DNA from: Candidatus Opimibacter skivensis
Lineage (GTDB): Bacteria > Bacteroidota > Bacteroidia > Chitinophagales > Saprospiraceae
Assembly: GCA_016721905.1 (NCBI GenBank)
Contig: JADKHH010000007.1
Coordinates: 1-64,000, forward strand
Reading direction: 5' to 3'
DNA: 64,000 bases
In this document: one piece after another, positions 19,838 through 28,193 of the stretch
Layout: each line of letters begins with the position of its first letter
Position numbering within the stretch: the stretch's first letter is position 1
The notes under the pieces: model-generated
What the model saw: only the letters and a program-made list of their open reading frames with translations
Told to the model about the DNA's origin: nothing
Database searches by the model: none
Program-made: the position numbers and the translations under genes

Positions 19838-20500
19838 ATGCCCAAACTCCTCCTCACCCTCCTCTTACTATCTTCAACACTGCTCACCCAATGTCAAACC
19901 ACAACCAAAACAAATAAAAAACAAAAAACGATGACCACATTAGACGGGGTGTATGCCCTACGCGGTGTCCAGGATTTGGCTGCTGCCTTTAAGTTTACGC
20001 CAGATGGACGATTTGAATTTTTCTATGCCTATGGTGCCAGTGACCGCAATGCGACAGGGACGTATACGATAGAAGGCGATACAGTCAAGCTCAAGAGTGA
20101 TAAAGAGCCTGGAAAAGATTTCAAAATCGATGCGCAACGCAAACAAGGAAAAGGCTATACTATCAAAGTAAATGATGCCAATAAAAATTACCTCTCTTAT
20201 GTTTCCTGCTTTTATTTTGTTGGGGAAACGAGGGAATTGGTAGCCGCCAATAACGAGGGAATCATCCATATCGATCTGCCTGAAGTGGATTCGCTGCATG
20301 TGCGCCATGAATTAGCGGTGGACATTCCTACCCTGGTGAAGGATAAAGCGAATGACAACAATTATTTTGAAGTATCCCTGCTACCCTCACTGGGCCAGGT
20401 GAGCTTCAAAGGCATTGACCTTTTCATCAAGGAGGATACGCTGACTTGTCATCCTAATTATTTTATGCCGTTTGAGAATATCAGGTTTGAGAAGGAGTAG
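19838..20500 (+). CDS. Small lipoprotein of unknown function
   Basis: The 220-residue protein starts with a short lipoprotein signal ending LLTQC (lipid-anchored Cys19). A Thr/Lys linker leads to a domain rich in beta strands (GVYALRGVQDLAAAFKFTPD; FEFFYAYGASDRNATGTYTI then EGDTVKLKSD), which looks like a small lipocalin-like or copper-resistance-like barrel of the type that reports how a treatment changes a readout. A second half (ELVAANNEGIIHIDLPEVDS) is also predicted mostly beta. I cannot name a family. It would sit on the periplasmic face of a membrane. The gene is alone between two repeat-rich gaps, and its leader is the ATCAAC array. Confidence 0.7.
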   Translation: MPKLLLTLLLLSSTLLTQCQTTTKTNKKQKTMTTLDGVYALRGVQDLAAAFKFTPDGRFEFFYAYGASDRNATGTYTIEGDTVKLKSDKEPGKDFKIDAQRKQGKGYTIKVNDANKNYLSYVSCFYFVGETRELVAANNEGIIHIDLPEVDSLHVRHELAVDIPTLVKDKANDNNYFEVSLLPSLGQVSFKGIDLFIKEDTLTCHPNYFMPFENIRFEKE

Positions 20501-20513
20501 TAGCAATGCCGTT

Positions 20514-20556
20514 GCAGGAGCGCCGCGGTGAGCGAAGTCGAATCGTTTGCTCCTGC
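20514..20556. repeat. Hairpin repeat GCAGGAGC/GCTCCTGC
   Basis: GCAGGAGC (20514-20521) pairs with GCTCCTGC (20549-20556) around a 27-base loop containing GTGAGCGAAGTCGAATCG. The loop word resembles GCTGAGCGTAGTCGAAGC at 17667, suggesting a dispersed repeat. It lies 14 bases after the stop at 20500 and could also end transcription. Confidence 0.5.
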
Positions 20557-20581
20557 GACCAAATAAATCCCCAAGACGTAT

Positions 20582-20669
20582 CCCATTGTCGGGGGCGTAT
20601 TGCATCCGCCCCCGACAATGGGATTTCTTTCGTCAGGGGCGGATGCAATACGCCCCTGACGAAAGAAAT
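20582..20669. repeat. Double-hairpin element, copy 2 (88 bp)
   Basis: Same layout as 19384-19469. Hairpin A is CCCATTGTCGGGGGCG with CGCCCCCGACAATGGG; hairpin B is ATTTCTTTCGTCAGGGGCG with CGCCCCTGACGAAAGAAAT. Against copy 1, one C-G pair in A has become T-A and one extra C-G pair has been inserted in B on both arms at once. The loops are unchanged and complementary. Confidence 0.85.
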
Positions 20670-20758
20670 CTAACCCCTTGAAAGACCACTGGAATGAGTG
20701 AACCGAAATATCCGCTGTTGACTCAACCTGAAATCTGTCTCTAGACAGACCCTATGCA

Positions 20759-20797
20759 CTCTGCTCTATGCTCTATGCCCACAGTAAGTTACTTTTA
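20759..20797 (+). promoter_or_regulatory. CTCTGCTCTATG words and possible -7 box before the SulP gene
   Basis: CTCTGCTCTATGCTCTATGC (20759-20778) is a short G-poor array. TACTTTTA at 20790-20797 is one base from TAnnTTTG and lies five bases before the GTG start at 20803, so the transcript may be nearly leaderless. Confidence 0.35.
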
Positions 20798-20802
20798 CCG
20801 CA

Positions 20803-22539
20803 GTGACCAGAAAGGCAAATAAAATAAAACTCATCCCCGACTGGGTAAGAAACTACCAGCGTCCGGATTTCAGGTTTGACCTGGCGGCGGGGCTGACGGT
20901 CGGGGTGATGCTCATACCACAAGGGATGGCGTATGCCATGATCGCCGGATTGCCTCCGGTCTATGGACTATATGCTTCTACCCTGCCGGCCATGGTCTAT
21001 GCATGGTTTGGTACCTCGCGACACCTGAGTGTAGGACCGGGAGCCTTGACAGCCTTACTGACTGCCGCAGGAATCGGATTAATTGCACAGACCGGCACCA
21101 CTGAATATCTCGCGATGGTGACCCTATTGGCACTCACGGTAGGCCTCATTCAGTTTACCCTGGGGTTTGCTAAACTCGGTTTCCTCGTTAATTTTTTATC
21201 TAACCCGGTCTTCCTGGGATTTACGTCTGCCGCGGCTATCCTCATCGGACTGAGTCAACTCAAACACATTCTCGGCATCAGTCTGTCGAAAACACAGCAT
21301 CTGCATGAAATCGTGATGGAACTCATTCCGCAGCTGACAAACGTTCATTTGCTCACCATGGTCACCGGACTCATTGCCGTGATTGTGCTTTTTCTTTTCC
21401 AAAAGTATAAACCTACTTTTCCTGGTGCACTGATCACCGTATTTGCCTCCATACTCATCACCTGGCTGCTACGACTTGATCAGCAGGGAATGAGCATCGT
21501 CGGCTCTATTCCGGAAGGATTACCTACTCCAAAGTTTAGCTCCTTTACTTTTGAAAATTTCAAAATATTATTTCCTACTGCCTTTGCAATCGCACTGGTA
21601 AGCTTTATGGAAAGTACGGCGGTGGCAAGGGCTATCCAGGCCAGGCATAAAAACTACAAGTTGGTGACCAACCGCGAACTGATCAGCCTGGGGCTCGCCA
21701 ATATGTCAAGTGGATTGTTACAATCGATCCCGGTGACAGGTGGTATGTCACGCTCTACGGTCAATGACCAGGCTGGTGCCCGGACAGGTATGTCGATGAT
21801 CATCAGTTCAGTACTGATTATCCTCACCCTTCTTTTCCTGACCCCACTCTTTTATTTCCTGCCCAATGCTATCCTCGCCGCTGTAATCCTGGTGGCAGTC
21901 TCCAGCTTGCTGAAAGTATCTGAAGCAAAAAAACTATGGCTGCTGGATCGTAAAGATTTCTGGATGATGATGGCCACTTTCACCGGCACATTGATACTCG
22001 GTATCGGCCCTGGTATAGGGATCGGGGTATTGTTGTCACTGGCATGGATCATCTTTGAAACCTCCTATCCCCACCATGCCGAACTTGGAAAAGTGCAAGG
22101 CACACATGTCTTCCGCAATGTGCGTCGATTCAAAGGCCTGGAAACTGCTGAAGGGGTGTTGATCTTCCGATTTGATGCACCACTATTTTTTGCAAACATT
22201 GACCGGTTTCGTGAGGTGCTGGCAGAATATAAAAACAGGCGCAAAGATGTGATTCATACCATCATCATTGATATGGAAAGTATACACAGCATTGACAGCT
22301 CAGCACTTGATATTTTTACGGAACTGGTGGAGGAATCCGGTAAAGAAGGCGTCCGTATCGTCCTGGCAGAGGTAAAAGGTCCTGTTCGGGACAAATTCCA
22401 TAAATCAGGGCTCACCGAAAAACTAGGCGATAAACACTTTTTCGTGACGGTGGATGATGCGTTCAAAGCCATCCAGGGCCAGCACAATGAAGACACACCG
22501 GGTATTGCCCTGCAAACGAACGCTTTAGGTGGGCAGTGA
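20803..22539 (+). CDS. SulP family inorganic anion transporter with STAS domain
   Basis: The 578-residue protein has the two-part plan of the SulP/SLC26 family. A membrane domain of ten to fourteen helices comes first, beginning with FDLAAGLTVGVMLIPQGMAY and containing GMSRSTVNDQAGARTGMS. A cytoplasmic STAS domain follows from about residue 450 (IIDMESIHSIDSSALDIFTE). Such proteins take up sulfate, bicarbonate or related anions across the inner membrane; the substrate cannot be decided here. The start is GTG; no ATG lies before the first helix in a plausible position. It is transcribed alone behind the short CTCTGCTCTATG array. The length is normal and there are no breaks. Confidence 0.93.
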   Translation: MTRKANKIKLIPDWVRNYQRPDFRFDLAAGLTVGVMLIPQGMAYAMIAGLPPVYGLYASTLPAMVYAWFGTSRHLSVGPGALTALLTAAGIGLIAQTGTTEYLAMVTLLALTVGLIQFTLGFAKLGFLVNFLSNPVFLGFTSAAAILIGLSQLKHILGISLSKTQHLHEIVMELIPQLTNVHLLTMVTGLIAVIVLFLFQKYKPTFPGALITVFASILITWLLRLDQQGMSIVGSIPEGLPTPKFSSFTFENFKILFPTAFAIALVSFMESTAVARAIQARHKNYKLVTNRELISLGLANMSSGLLQSIPVTGGMSRSTVNDQAGARTGMSMIISSVLIILTLLFLTPLFYFLPNAILAAVILVAVSSLLKVSEAKKLWLLDRKDFWMMMATFTGTLILGIGPGIGIGVLLSLAWIIFETSYPHHAELGKVQGTHVFRNVRRFKGLETAEGVLIFRFDAPLFFANIDRFREVLAEYKNRRKDVIHTIIIDMESIHSIDSSALDIFTELVEESGKEGVRIVLAEVKGPVRDKFHKSGLTEKLGDKHFFVTVDDAFKAIQGQHNEDTPGIALQTNALGGQ

Positions 22540-22673
22540 TATCCTTTTTCCTTTCTTCCTTTTTTATTTTTCAATAGATAAATAACCACATTTACCTGAG
22601 CCAAGGTGAGGGCTATTCGCTTGGTTTGAAGTACTTTTAGCATCCTTATTCACTCACCCAATTGCATGTTCTA

Positions 22674-25600
22674 ATGAAACCTTTATACTCCCTCTTGCTC
22701 ATAACCCCATTATTCCTGTTACAATCTGTACCGCTCACTGCTCAATGGATCCGCCAATATCCAATGGCTAAGCTGGAAAACGTTACGGACATCGCGCTTC
22801 ACCCTGATGGTCATGGGTATGCCGTAGGTCCGGATGATATGGTGCTCAGACTTGATCCCGGCACGAAGACATGGACCTTACTGGATGCATGGGATAGTGG
22901 CTGGAGTTTTGCTGCAGTGGATTACCTTGAAGACATGTCAGGTGCTTTTGCAGCAGCAGGGGGACAAGGATTGATTATCACAACTGATGCAGGTGAAACC
23001 TGGAATGAAGTTGCCAATGCGCCCGGAGGAATTGTTGCCATTCATATCATCAGCACGACAGATATCCTTGTCATCGCAGATGAAGGCGTTTTTCGCTGGA
23101 CTAATAATAGCTGGACAGATCTCAATCTACCCATCACTTCCGGAGTTCATGATGGCTACATACTTGATGCACAACATATCTGGTGCTTTACAACTGGTGG
23201 AACCCCAGTGATCTATTCAACTGCCAATGGTGGTGGCTCGTGGAGTTCCACCACAGATGTGGAAAGGCCGGATGTAGTGAAATTTTACGATGCTCAATAT
23301 GGTATCGCCCTGGATGGCAGAACAGTATATAATAGTTTGGATGGTGGACTCAACTGGACCATTGTGAGTAACAATGCCATTCATAACTCAAGTTATGATT
23401 TCACATTTGGTGCCAGTCCCAATGTGCTCATGGCCGCTACCTTCAACGGTGTGGCCGCGATCTCCGTTGACAGCGGTCTGACGTGGACACAAAAAGACCT
23501 CGGCTTGATCAACCAACGTAGTTATTCAGTAGCGGCGGTTTCCGACCTTGAATTCTGGGTTGGCAACGACCTGAGCAGTATCGCCTTTAGTACCGATGCC
23601 GGTGAGACCTGGCTGGAGACTTCCGGACCGGATCGTAAAATCATGAATGATGTCTTTTTCTTCAACCGCAACTTTGGGTTTGCAGTAGGAACTGATGGCA
23701 CTTTCCTTCGCACGACAAATGGAGGGGCTATATGGGAAGATATTTCATTCGGCGAAACCAGATCGTTTCTTTCCGTACATGGCCTGACGACAAATGATAT
23801 CTGGATGGGTGCTAACCAACGCATCTATCACTCTGCGGATATGGGTGATACCTGGCAGGAAAAATTGGTCATCCTTGGCGCAAACTTTATTGATATCCTT
23901 GCGGTGGATGCCAACATCGTAATGGCATGTTCTCCATCCGGATTAATCCTCCGTACAATAAATGCCGGAACTACCTGGGATACAGTTTATCAGACCAATA
24001 ACCAGATTCGTTCCCTGGCGAAAATAGATGCAAACCGATTTATGGCGACAGGATTCAATGGTTTAATCTTGCGCAGTGAAGACAAAGGAGTGACATGGAA
24101 TCCGTTGACTGCCCCTGAAGCAGGTCTTCAATACGAGCAAACTCATTTTATCGGTCAGGAAGGCTGGCTCATCACATCAAGTTTTAAGAAAACCATGTGG
24201 CACACACCCAACGCAGGTGATACCTGGGAGCCAATCACACTTCCTATCGATCGCTTTTGGGATGGCGTGTATTTTATCACCCCTGACACCGGCATCATTG
24301 TCGGTCGTTCGACAGCAGAAGGTCGTGTATATACAACATTCAATGGTGGAGCAAACTGGCAATCCGGTTACATCACCAGTTATCCGATGTTTGGTGTGAC
24401 AGGACTCCCCAATCCAAACGGAACTGCATGGATCTTTGGCTATGGTTCAGATATCGAAATCCTGCCGTATTGTAATATGTTACCTGTGATTGCTGATTTT
24501 CAAGGCGCACCTTCTCCATGTGAAAATGATACAGTGACGTATTCGATTTCATCCCAGGATGTGGATTTGTTTTTCTGGTTATTCCCGACCGGGTGGCAGA
24601 TTATAGGCAATCCAAATAATGATACAATCCAGGTAAAAGTTGGACGTAATGGTGGAGCCATTTCAGTGACAGGATCTAATGCTTGTGGCTTTTCGAGTCC
24701 GATCAGTATCAATTCAGGCCCTTCGTTGTTGCCAAAGATTACAAACCTGGCCGGTGACAATTCACCTTGCGAAGGAGAGATCATTACCTATTTAGCAACG
24801 CAAACGGATGTTGATGATTTTGTATGGACCGTCCCTGGTGACTGGTCGATTCAGGGAAATACAAACCAGCCTACTATCATGACACAGGTGGGTGCTATGC
24901 CAGGTGTCATATCGGTGATAGGTACAAATCAATGTGGAGAGACCACACCTTTTAACCGGAATGTAACTCCTGAGTTGCGTCCGAGAATGTATACTGTGAC
25001 GGGACCTGTAACCATTTGTGCAGGTGATACTGTTGAATTTGTTGGTCAAGGTGAATATTATGACGAAGTCGTGTGGACTTACCCTGCTGACTGGGCTGTG
25101 CTGGGTCCACAGAATGAAATTGCCATCGCCCTGAGAGCTGGTGAGGAAGCGGGCATCGTCACCGCGGGAGGTGTAAATCCTTGTGGCACTTCTGCCATTG
25201 CCGAAGCTGAAGTAAACCCATTCTTTGTCCCACAGGTAGGCATTCTGAATGAAGGCGACAAATTGTATCCAACATCGGCGGGCATTGCCTATCAATGGTA
25301 CCTGAATGGGACTCAAATTGACGGAGCAACTTTAGATACACTTGTGCCGGTGGTCAGTGGAACCTATACCGTATTAGTTATTTTTTCAAATAGCTGCACT
25401 TCCCTTTCTTTTCCTGTAGAAGTAATCATCAGTGGACTCTTCAACCCTCAAGCAACTGGAGCACTAGACGTTTACCCCGTGCCAGCAGATGAGATTCTAA
25501 ACATAAAAGGAATTGCAGGAGAGTATGTGTATACCATCTTTGATATCACTGGTATATTGGTGACTCAACAAAAGTCTGTTGATAGCGCTATCGATGTATC

Positions 25601-25685
25601 GATGCTTTCGGAGGGTTCGTATATGCTGAAGGTGCAACAAGCTGATAATATCCATGTGGCACGGTTTGTAGTTGCAAGGCATTAA
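22674..25685 (+). CDS. Secreted Ycf48/BNR-propeller protein with PKD-like repeats and T9SS type A sorting domain
   Basis: The ATG at 22674 is chosen over the TTG at 22662 because the signal peptide (LYSLLLITPLFLLQSVPL then TAQW) starts there. Residues about 25-600 form a beta-propeller of BNR/Ycf48 type with recurrent blades such as STDAGETWLE, TTNGGAIWED, TINAGTTWDT and SEDKGVTWNP. About residues 615-860 hold three related PKD-like modules, each with a pattern like CENDTVTYSI or CEGEIITYLA and a Trp core. The C-terminus (LDVYPVPADEILNIKGIAGE; FDITGILVTQ; SEGSYMLKVQ) is the type A sorting signal removed when the T9SS secretes the protein to the surface. The ligand is unknown. TACTTTTA at 22632 may be its -7 box. 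Confidence 0.9.
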   Translation: MKPLYSLLLITPLFLLQSVPLTAQWIRQYPMAKLENVTDIALHPDGHGYAVGPDDMVLRLDPGTKTWTLLDAWDSGWSFAAVDYLEDMSGAFAAAGGQGLIITTDAGETWNEVANAPGGIVAIHIISTTDILVIADEGVFRWTNNSWTDLNLPITSGVHDGYILDAQHIWCFTTGGTPVIYSTANGGGSWSSTTDVERPDVVKFYDAQYGIALDGRTVYNSLDGGLNWTIVSNNAIHNSSYDFTFGASPNVLMAATFNGVAAISVDSGLTWTQKDLGLINQRSYSVAAVSDLEFWVGNDLSSIAFSTDAGETWLETSGPDRKIMNDVFFFNRNFGFAVGTDGTFLRTTNGGAIWEDISFGETRSFLSVHGLTTNDIWMGANQRIYHSADMGDTWQEKLVILGANFIDILAVDANIVMACSPSGLILRTINAGTTWDTVYQTNNQIRSLAKIDANRFMATGFNGLILRSEDKGVTWNPLTAPEAGLQYEQTHFIGQEGWLITSSFKKTMWHTPNAGDTWEPITLPIDRFWDGVYFITPDTGIIVGRSTAEGRVYTTFNGGANWQSGYITSYPMFGVTGLPNPNGTAWIFGYGSDIEILPYCNMLPVIADFQGAPSPCENDTVTYSISSQDVDLFFWLFPTGWQIIGNPNNDTIQVKVGRNGGAISVTGSNACGFSSPISINSGPSLLPKITNLAGDNSPCEGEIITYLATQTDVDDFVWTVPGDWSIQGNTNQPTIMTQVGAMPGVISVIGTNQCGETTPFNRNVTPELRPRMYTVTGPVTICAGDTVEFVGQGEYYDEVVWTYPADWAVLGPQNEIAIALRAGEEAGIVTAGGVNPCGTSAIAEAEVNPFFVPQVGILNEGDKLYPTSAGIAYQWYLNGTQIDGATLDTLVPVVSGTYTVLVIFSNSCTSLSFPVEVIISGLFNPQATGALDVYPVPADEILNIKGIAGEYVYTIFDITGILVTQQKSVDSAIDVSMLSEGSYMLKVQQADNIHVARFVVARH

Positions 25686-25765
25686 GTGAGTTGTGAATTG
25701 TGAATTGTGAGTGTGAATTGTGAGTGTGAATTGTGAGTGTGAATTGTGAGTTGTGAGTTGTGAGT
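25686..25765 (+). repeat. Short-word array after a stop codon (GTGAATTGTGAGT)
   Basis: Directly behind the stop at 25685 the plus strand repeats GTGAATTGTGAGT words of about 13 bases with no C at all after the first few bases. It is G-rich on the coding strand, in keeping with the other post-stop arrays. Confidence 0.8.
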
Positions 25766-25786
25766 ATGGTCTGAAATCTATAATTG

Positions 25787-25814
25787 CCCCGGCTTTTAAG
25801 CCGGGGTATTTTTT
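25787..25814 (+). terminator. Hairpin with T-run, also the first part of a larger palindromic repeat (to about 25922)
   Basis: CCCCGGCTT and AAGCCGGGG (25787-25806) form a strong stem followed by TATTTTTT, a good intrinsic terminator for the gene ending at 25685. The sequence goes on with GGGCTTTAGCC (25828-25838), GGCTAAAGCC (25858-25867) and CCGGCTAAAGCCGAGGG (25893-25909), all able to pair. The hairpin matches stem 2 of the 70-nt element at 26027 with compensating changes. Confidence 0.65.
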
Positions 25815-26026
25815 GGCTGTATATATGGGCTTTAGCCGCAACCGAAATTTCTCTTTTGGCTAAAGCCGAATCGCAATTGCTCTTCCATCCCCCGGCTAAA
25901 GCCGAGGGCAATTGAGCATTTCTCCAACAGTCAGAGATACTCATGGATTGAAAGCAGTGGCTGAGGATTAAACATCCTACATTTACCACTAACAAGGCGC
26001 AGGCTGAGGCAAAGGCGAAGTAAATA

Positions 26027-26096
26027 CATGAGCGAATAACATGGCTCCCAAGCCATGAATTGAATTGCCACGGCTTTCAAGCCGTGGACGCTCATG
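26027..26096. repeat. 70-nt three-way-junction element, single copy
   Basis: CATGAGCG (26027-26034) and CGCTCATG (26089-26096) close the element. Inside are hairpin 1, ATGGCT-CCCA-AGCCAT, the linker GAATTGAATTG, and hairpin 2, CCACGGCTT-TC-AAGCCGTGG. Four related copies stand at 27450-27844. The purine-rich linker AAGGCGCAGGCTGAGG precedes it as in the array. Confidence 0.8.
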
Positions 26097-26100
26097 GTGA

Positions 26101-26718
26101 TTAGTAGCTGATCATTTTTCTGATCTGCGCTTCCTCCTCCGGTGTATTTGCATTGAGCAATACATTGGGATCTTTGGCGCGTATCAGGGCGCTATTGAAA
26201 TCCACTAAAATACCCCGCAGGCTACTCCTGCCTCGCGAGTGATAATCCTGGAGGATCGGAAAGATCTTTGGTTCGAGTATCGTGATCCAGGGCTCAGGCA
26301 TCAGCGTATGGGTATCCAGAAAACTTGTTGCAATCGAAGAGGTATCACGCTCTTCCACAAGTTGGCTTATAGCCAGATGATCCAATAATGGAAAATCGCA
26401 GGCGACGACCAGCCAGGCGGCATGTGGATCAAATGCAAATGCAGATAATATCCCACCAAAAGGTCCGAGGTCCGTGTATGTATCTTCAATCAGTGGAAGG
26501 ATACTATCACTGATCTGTCCCGGCCTGCAGGAAATATATGCTTCACTAGTATGCGCTTTCAAAAGTCTCAACAAATATTCCCTTTGGGGCATGCCATGAT
26601 AATCCATCTGCCCCTTATCAGAACCCATGCGGGTGCTTTCTCCTCCGGCGAGGACGAGGCCTTTGAGGGAGGATTTACCTGTCGAAGTTGTTTGTTCTTT
26701 TTCCATGTGCATTACCAA
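26101..26718 (-). CDS. mobA: MobA-like molybdenum cofactor nucleotidyltransferase
   Basis: The 205-residue protein contains the NTP-transferase signature near its start (GLVLAGGESTRMGSDKGQMD, about residues 20-39), followed by the expected GPFGGILSAF and ACDFPLLDHLAI. These match MobA and its relatives, which transfer GMP or CMP from the nucleotide triphosphate to molybdopterin in the cytoplasm. The first about 17 residues are polar and unlike the family, so the Met at 26706 could also be the start. No other cofactor genes or molybdoenzymes lie nearby. The family also includes enzymes acting on other sugars and cofactors, so the exact substrate is inferred. The stop is four bases from the structured repeat at 26027-26096. 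Confidence 0.8.
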   Translation of the reverse strand: MVMHMEKEQTTSTGKSSLKGLVLAGGESTRMGSDKGQMDYHGMPQREYLLRLLKAHTSEAYISCRPGQISDSILPLIEDTYTDLGPFGGILSAFAFDPHAAWLVVACDFPLLDHLAISQLVEERDTSSIATSFLDTHTLMPEPWITILEPKIFPILQDYHSRGRSSLRGILVDFNSALIRAKDPNVLLNANTPEEEAQIRKMISY

Positions 26719-26727
26719 GATACGGAT

Positions 26728-26858
26728 TGTTGAGAAGGAATCAGGAGGCAGGAAACAGGAGACAGAAGTTATCCTTTACCTATCCTATTGCTCCCTTCAT
26801 CCCTTGCTCCCTGTCACCTCATTTACTATCTCCTGGCACCTGTCCCCTGGCTCCTGTA
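26728..26858. repeat. Divergent gap with mirror word arrays (CAGGAGGCAGGAAACAGGAG / CCTGTCCCCTGGCTCCTG)
   Basis: The left part (26728-26765) reads CAGGAGGCAGGAAACAGGAG; the right part (26780-26856) is CTCCCT and CCTGGCACCTGTCCCC words. The two are reverse complements in style, so each neighbouring gene has a G-poor leader on its own coding strand. Confidence 0.65.
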
Positions 26859-26864
26859 TTTAAT

Positions 26865-26872
26865 TAACTTTG
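26865..26872 (+). promoter_or_regulatory. Possible -7 box TAACTTTG
   Basis: TAACTTTG fits TAnnTTTG and lies 27 bases before the ATG at 26900. No -33 box is evident. Confidence 0.4.
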
Positions 26873-26899
26873 CGATTCCTGAAAATAAAATATCGTCAA

Positions 26900-27373
26900 A
26901 TGAAAAATTCAACCATCAGCCTTCTTTCGCTCCTCATCACCATCACGTTTTCCACCCAATCGGTCTCTGCCCAATCCCTGGTCGGGAAGTGGAAGGGAGA
27001 AGATAATGGCGAAGTGGGGGTCATCAATTTTGACAAAGAAGGTTATGTTTCTTTCACAGTCGGTGGCGAACTCGTCGGTGGCAAAAACTATCAGGCTGAA
27101 GGGCTCACGTTTGATATGTACTATGAAACCGATGACTCCGTCACGCCGCATACAGTTGACTTTATCATCAAGATGGATGATGGTCAGGTCGAAGTAGCCC
27201 GTATGCAAGGCATCTATAATCTGCTCGACAAAAAGACGCTGGTCATCAACATGAAATTTGACGGCACGGATAGACCTACTGCATTGGATGATGACAGTGA
27301 GGATCAGATTACCTTGAAGAAGATGAAAAATAAGGCAGTTAGCAGTGAGCAGTGGGCAGTTACCATTCGGTAA
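26900..27373 (+). CDS. Small secreted lipocalin-like protein of unknown function
   Basis: The ATG at 26900 opens a signal peptide (ISLLSLLITITFSTQSVSAQ); the in-frame start at 26870 would only add ten odd residues. The mature part begins SLVGKWKGEDNGEVGVINFD, the opening of small secreted lipocalin-like proteins of Bacteroidota, and continues as a predicted beta barrel of about 115 residues. Its role is unknown; ligand binding in the periplasm is an inference. Odd feature: the last residues (AVSSEQWAVTIR) are encoded by the GCAGTTAGCAGTGAGCAG word array that begins at 27333, so the natural C-terminus was probably KKMKNK or close to it. It is transcribed divergently from the MobA-like gene. 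Confidence 0.7.
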   Translation: MKNSTISLLSLLITITFSTQSVSAQSLVGKWKGEDNGEVGVINFDKEGYVSFTVGGELVGGKNYQAEGLTFDMYYETDDSVTPHTVDFIIKMDDGQVEVARMQGIYNLLDKKTLVINMKFDGTDRPTALDDDSEDQITLKKMKNKAVSSEQWAVTIR

Positions 27374-27385
27374 TCGGTAGTCATG
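27333..27385 (+). repeat. Short-word array over and after a stop codon (GCAGTTAGCAGTGAGCAG)
   Basis: The words GCAGTTA, GCAGTGA and ATTCGGTAATCGGTA are the same as in the array at 8089-8200, again in the sense orientation behind a gene and again overlapping its last codons. Confidence 0.7.
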
Positions 27386-27449
27386 GCGCATAATCTGGCC
27401 AATCATGAATTGAATGGCTTTAAACGTGGACGCTGGCGAAGGAAGGTAA

Positions 27450-27844
27450 CATGAGCGAAAAAACCTGGCGCCCACGCCAGGAATTGAATTGCCACGGCTT
27501 TCAAACCATGGATGCTCATGTAAAGAAGGCGAAGGCTGAGGCGAAGGCGAAGCAATAACATGAGCGAAAAACCTGGCGCCCACGCCAGGAATTGAATTGC
27601 CACGGCTTTCAAACCGTGGACGCTCATGGAAAGAAGGCGAAGGCTGAGGCGAAGGCGAAGGAATAACATGAGCGAAAAACCTGGCGCCCGCGCCAGAAAT
27701 TGAATTGCCACGGCTTTCAAACCGTGGACGCTCATGTAAAGAAGGCGAAGGCTGAGGCGAAGGCGAAGGAATAACATGAGCGAAAAACCTGGCGCCCACG
27801 CCAGGAATTGAATTGCCACGGCTTTCAAACCGTGGACGCTCATG
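27450..27844. repeat. Tandem array of four 70-nt three-way-junction elements, period 108 bp
   Basis: Copies lie at 27450-27520, 27559-27628, 27667-27736 and 27775-27844, separated by a conserved 38-base purine-rich linker (AAGAAGGCGAAGGCTGAGGC ...). Each is closed by CATGAGCG with CGCTCATG and holds hairpin 1, CCTGGCG-CCCA-CGCCAGG, and hairpin 2, CCACGG with CCGTGG. Copy 1 has TGCTCATG, still pairing by G-T. A partial copy precedes at about 27405-27435. The remaining gap up to 28085 shows no gene. Confidence 0.85.
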
Positions 27845-28085
27845 CAAAGAAGGTGAAGGCTGAGGCTTAGGCGAAGTAGGATTTAGGGAAAAGTGCCTGT
27901 TTTAGACAGGGAGGCATTGCCTTAAGCAAAGGTCAAAATCTGAGCATTTAGCTGTTTTATGAAATAAAATTGTTTCATTTTCTCTTTTATCCCAATAAAA
28001 ACAGGCATTTTTCAAAATAGGCAGCATAGAATAATTAAACCCAAATATTCGTCGCAAAACCATGGTTTCTACGCGTGTTTAGGCG

Positions 28086-28093
28086 TAAATTTG
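28086..28093 (+). promoter_or_regulatory. Possible -7 box TAAATTTG
   Basis: TAAATTTG matches the TAnnTTTG consensus and lies about 100 bases before the OmpA-type lipoprotein start at 28194, leaving room for a normal leader. The -33 position is not convincing. Confidence 0.45.
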
Positions 28094-28193
28094 CAATAAA
28101 TAAAAGAGTAATATGTTTGATTTCCCTAAACCGGAAACCTTTATATCTCTTTCGTTGTCTACATCTTACAATTTTAACCTAAATAACACAAAA

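Noticed and set aside
27450..27844. CRISPR-like array
   Set aside because: The units are 70 bases with internal hairpins and the 38-base linkers are also conserved, so there are no variable spacers; no cas genes are near.
26909..27847. Long minus-strand ORF with HERPRFESRGNSI repeats
   Set aside because: It is the translation of the 108-bp structured repeat plus the antisense of the gene at 26900; no homology-like features.
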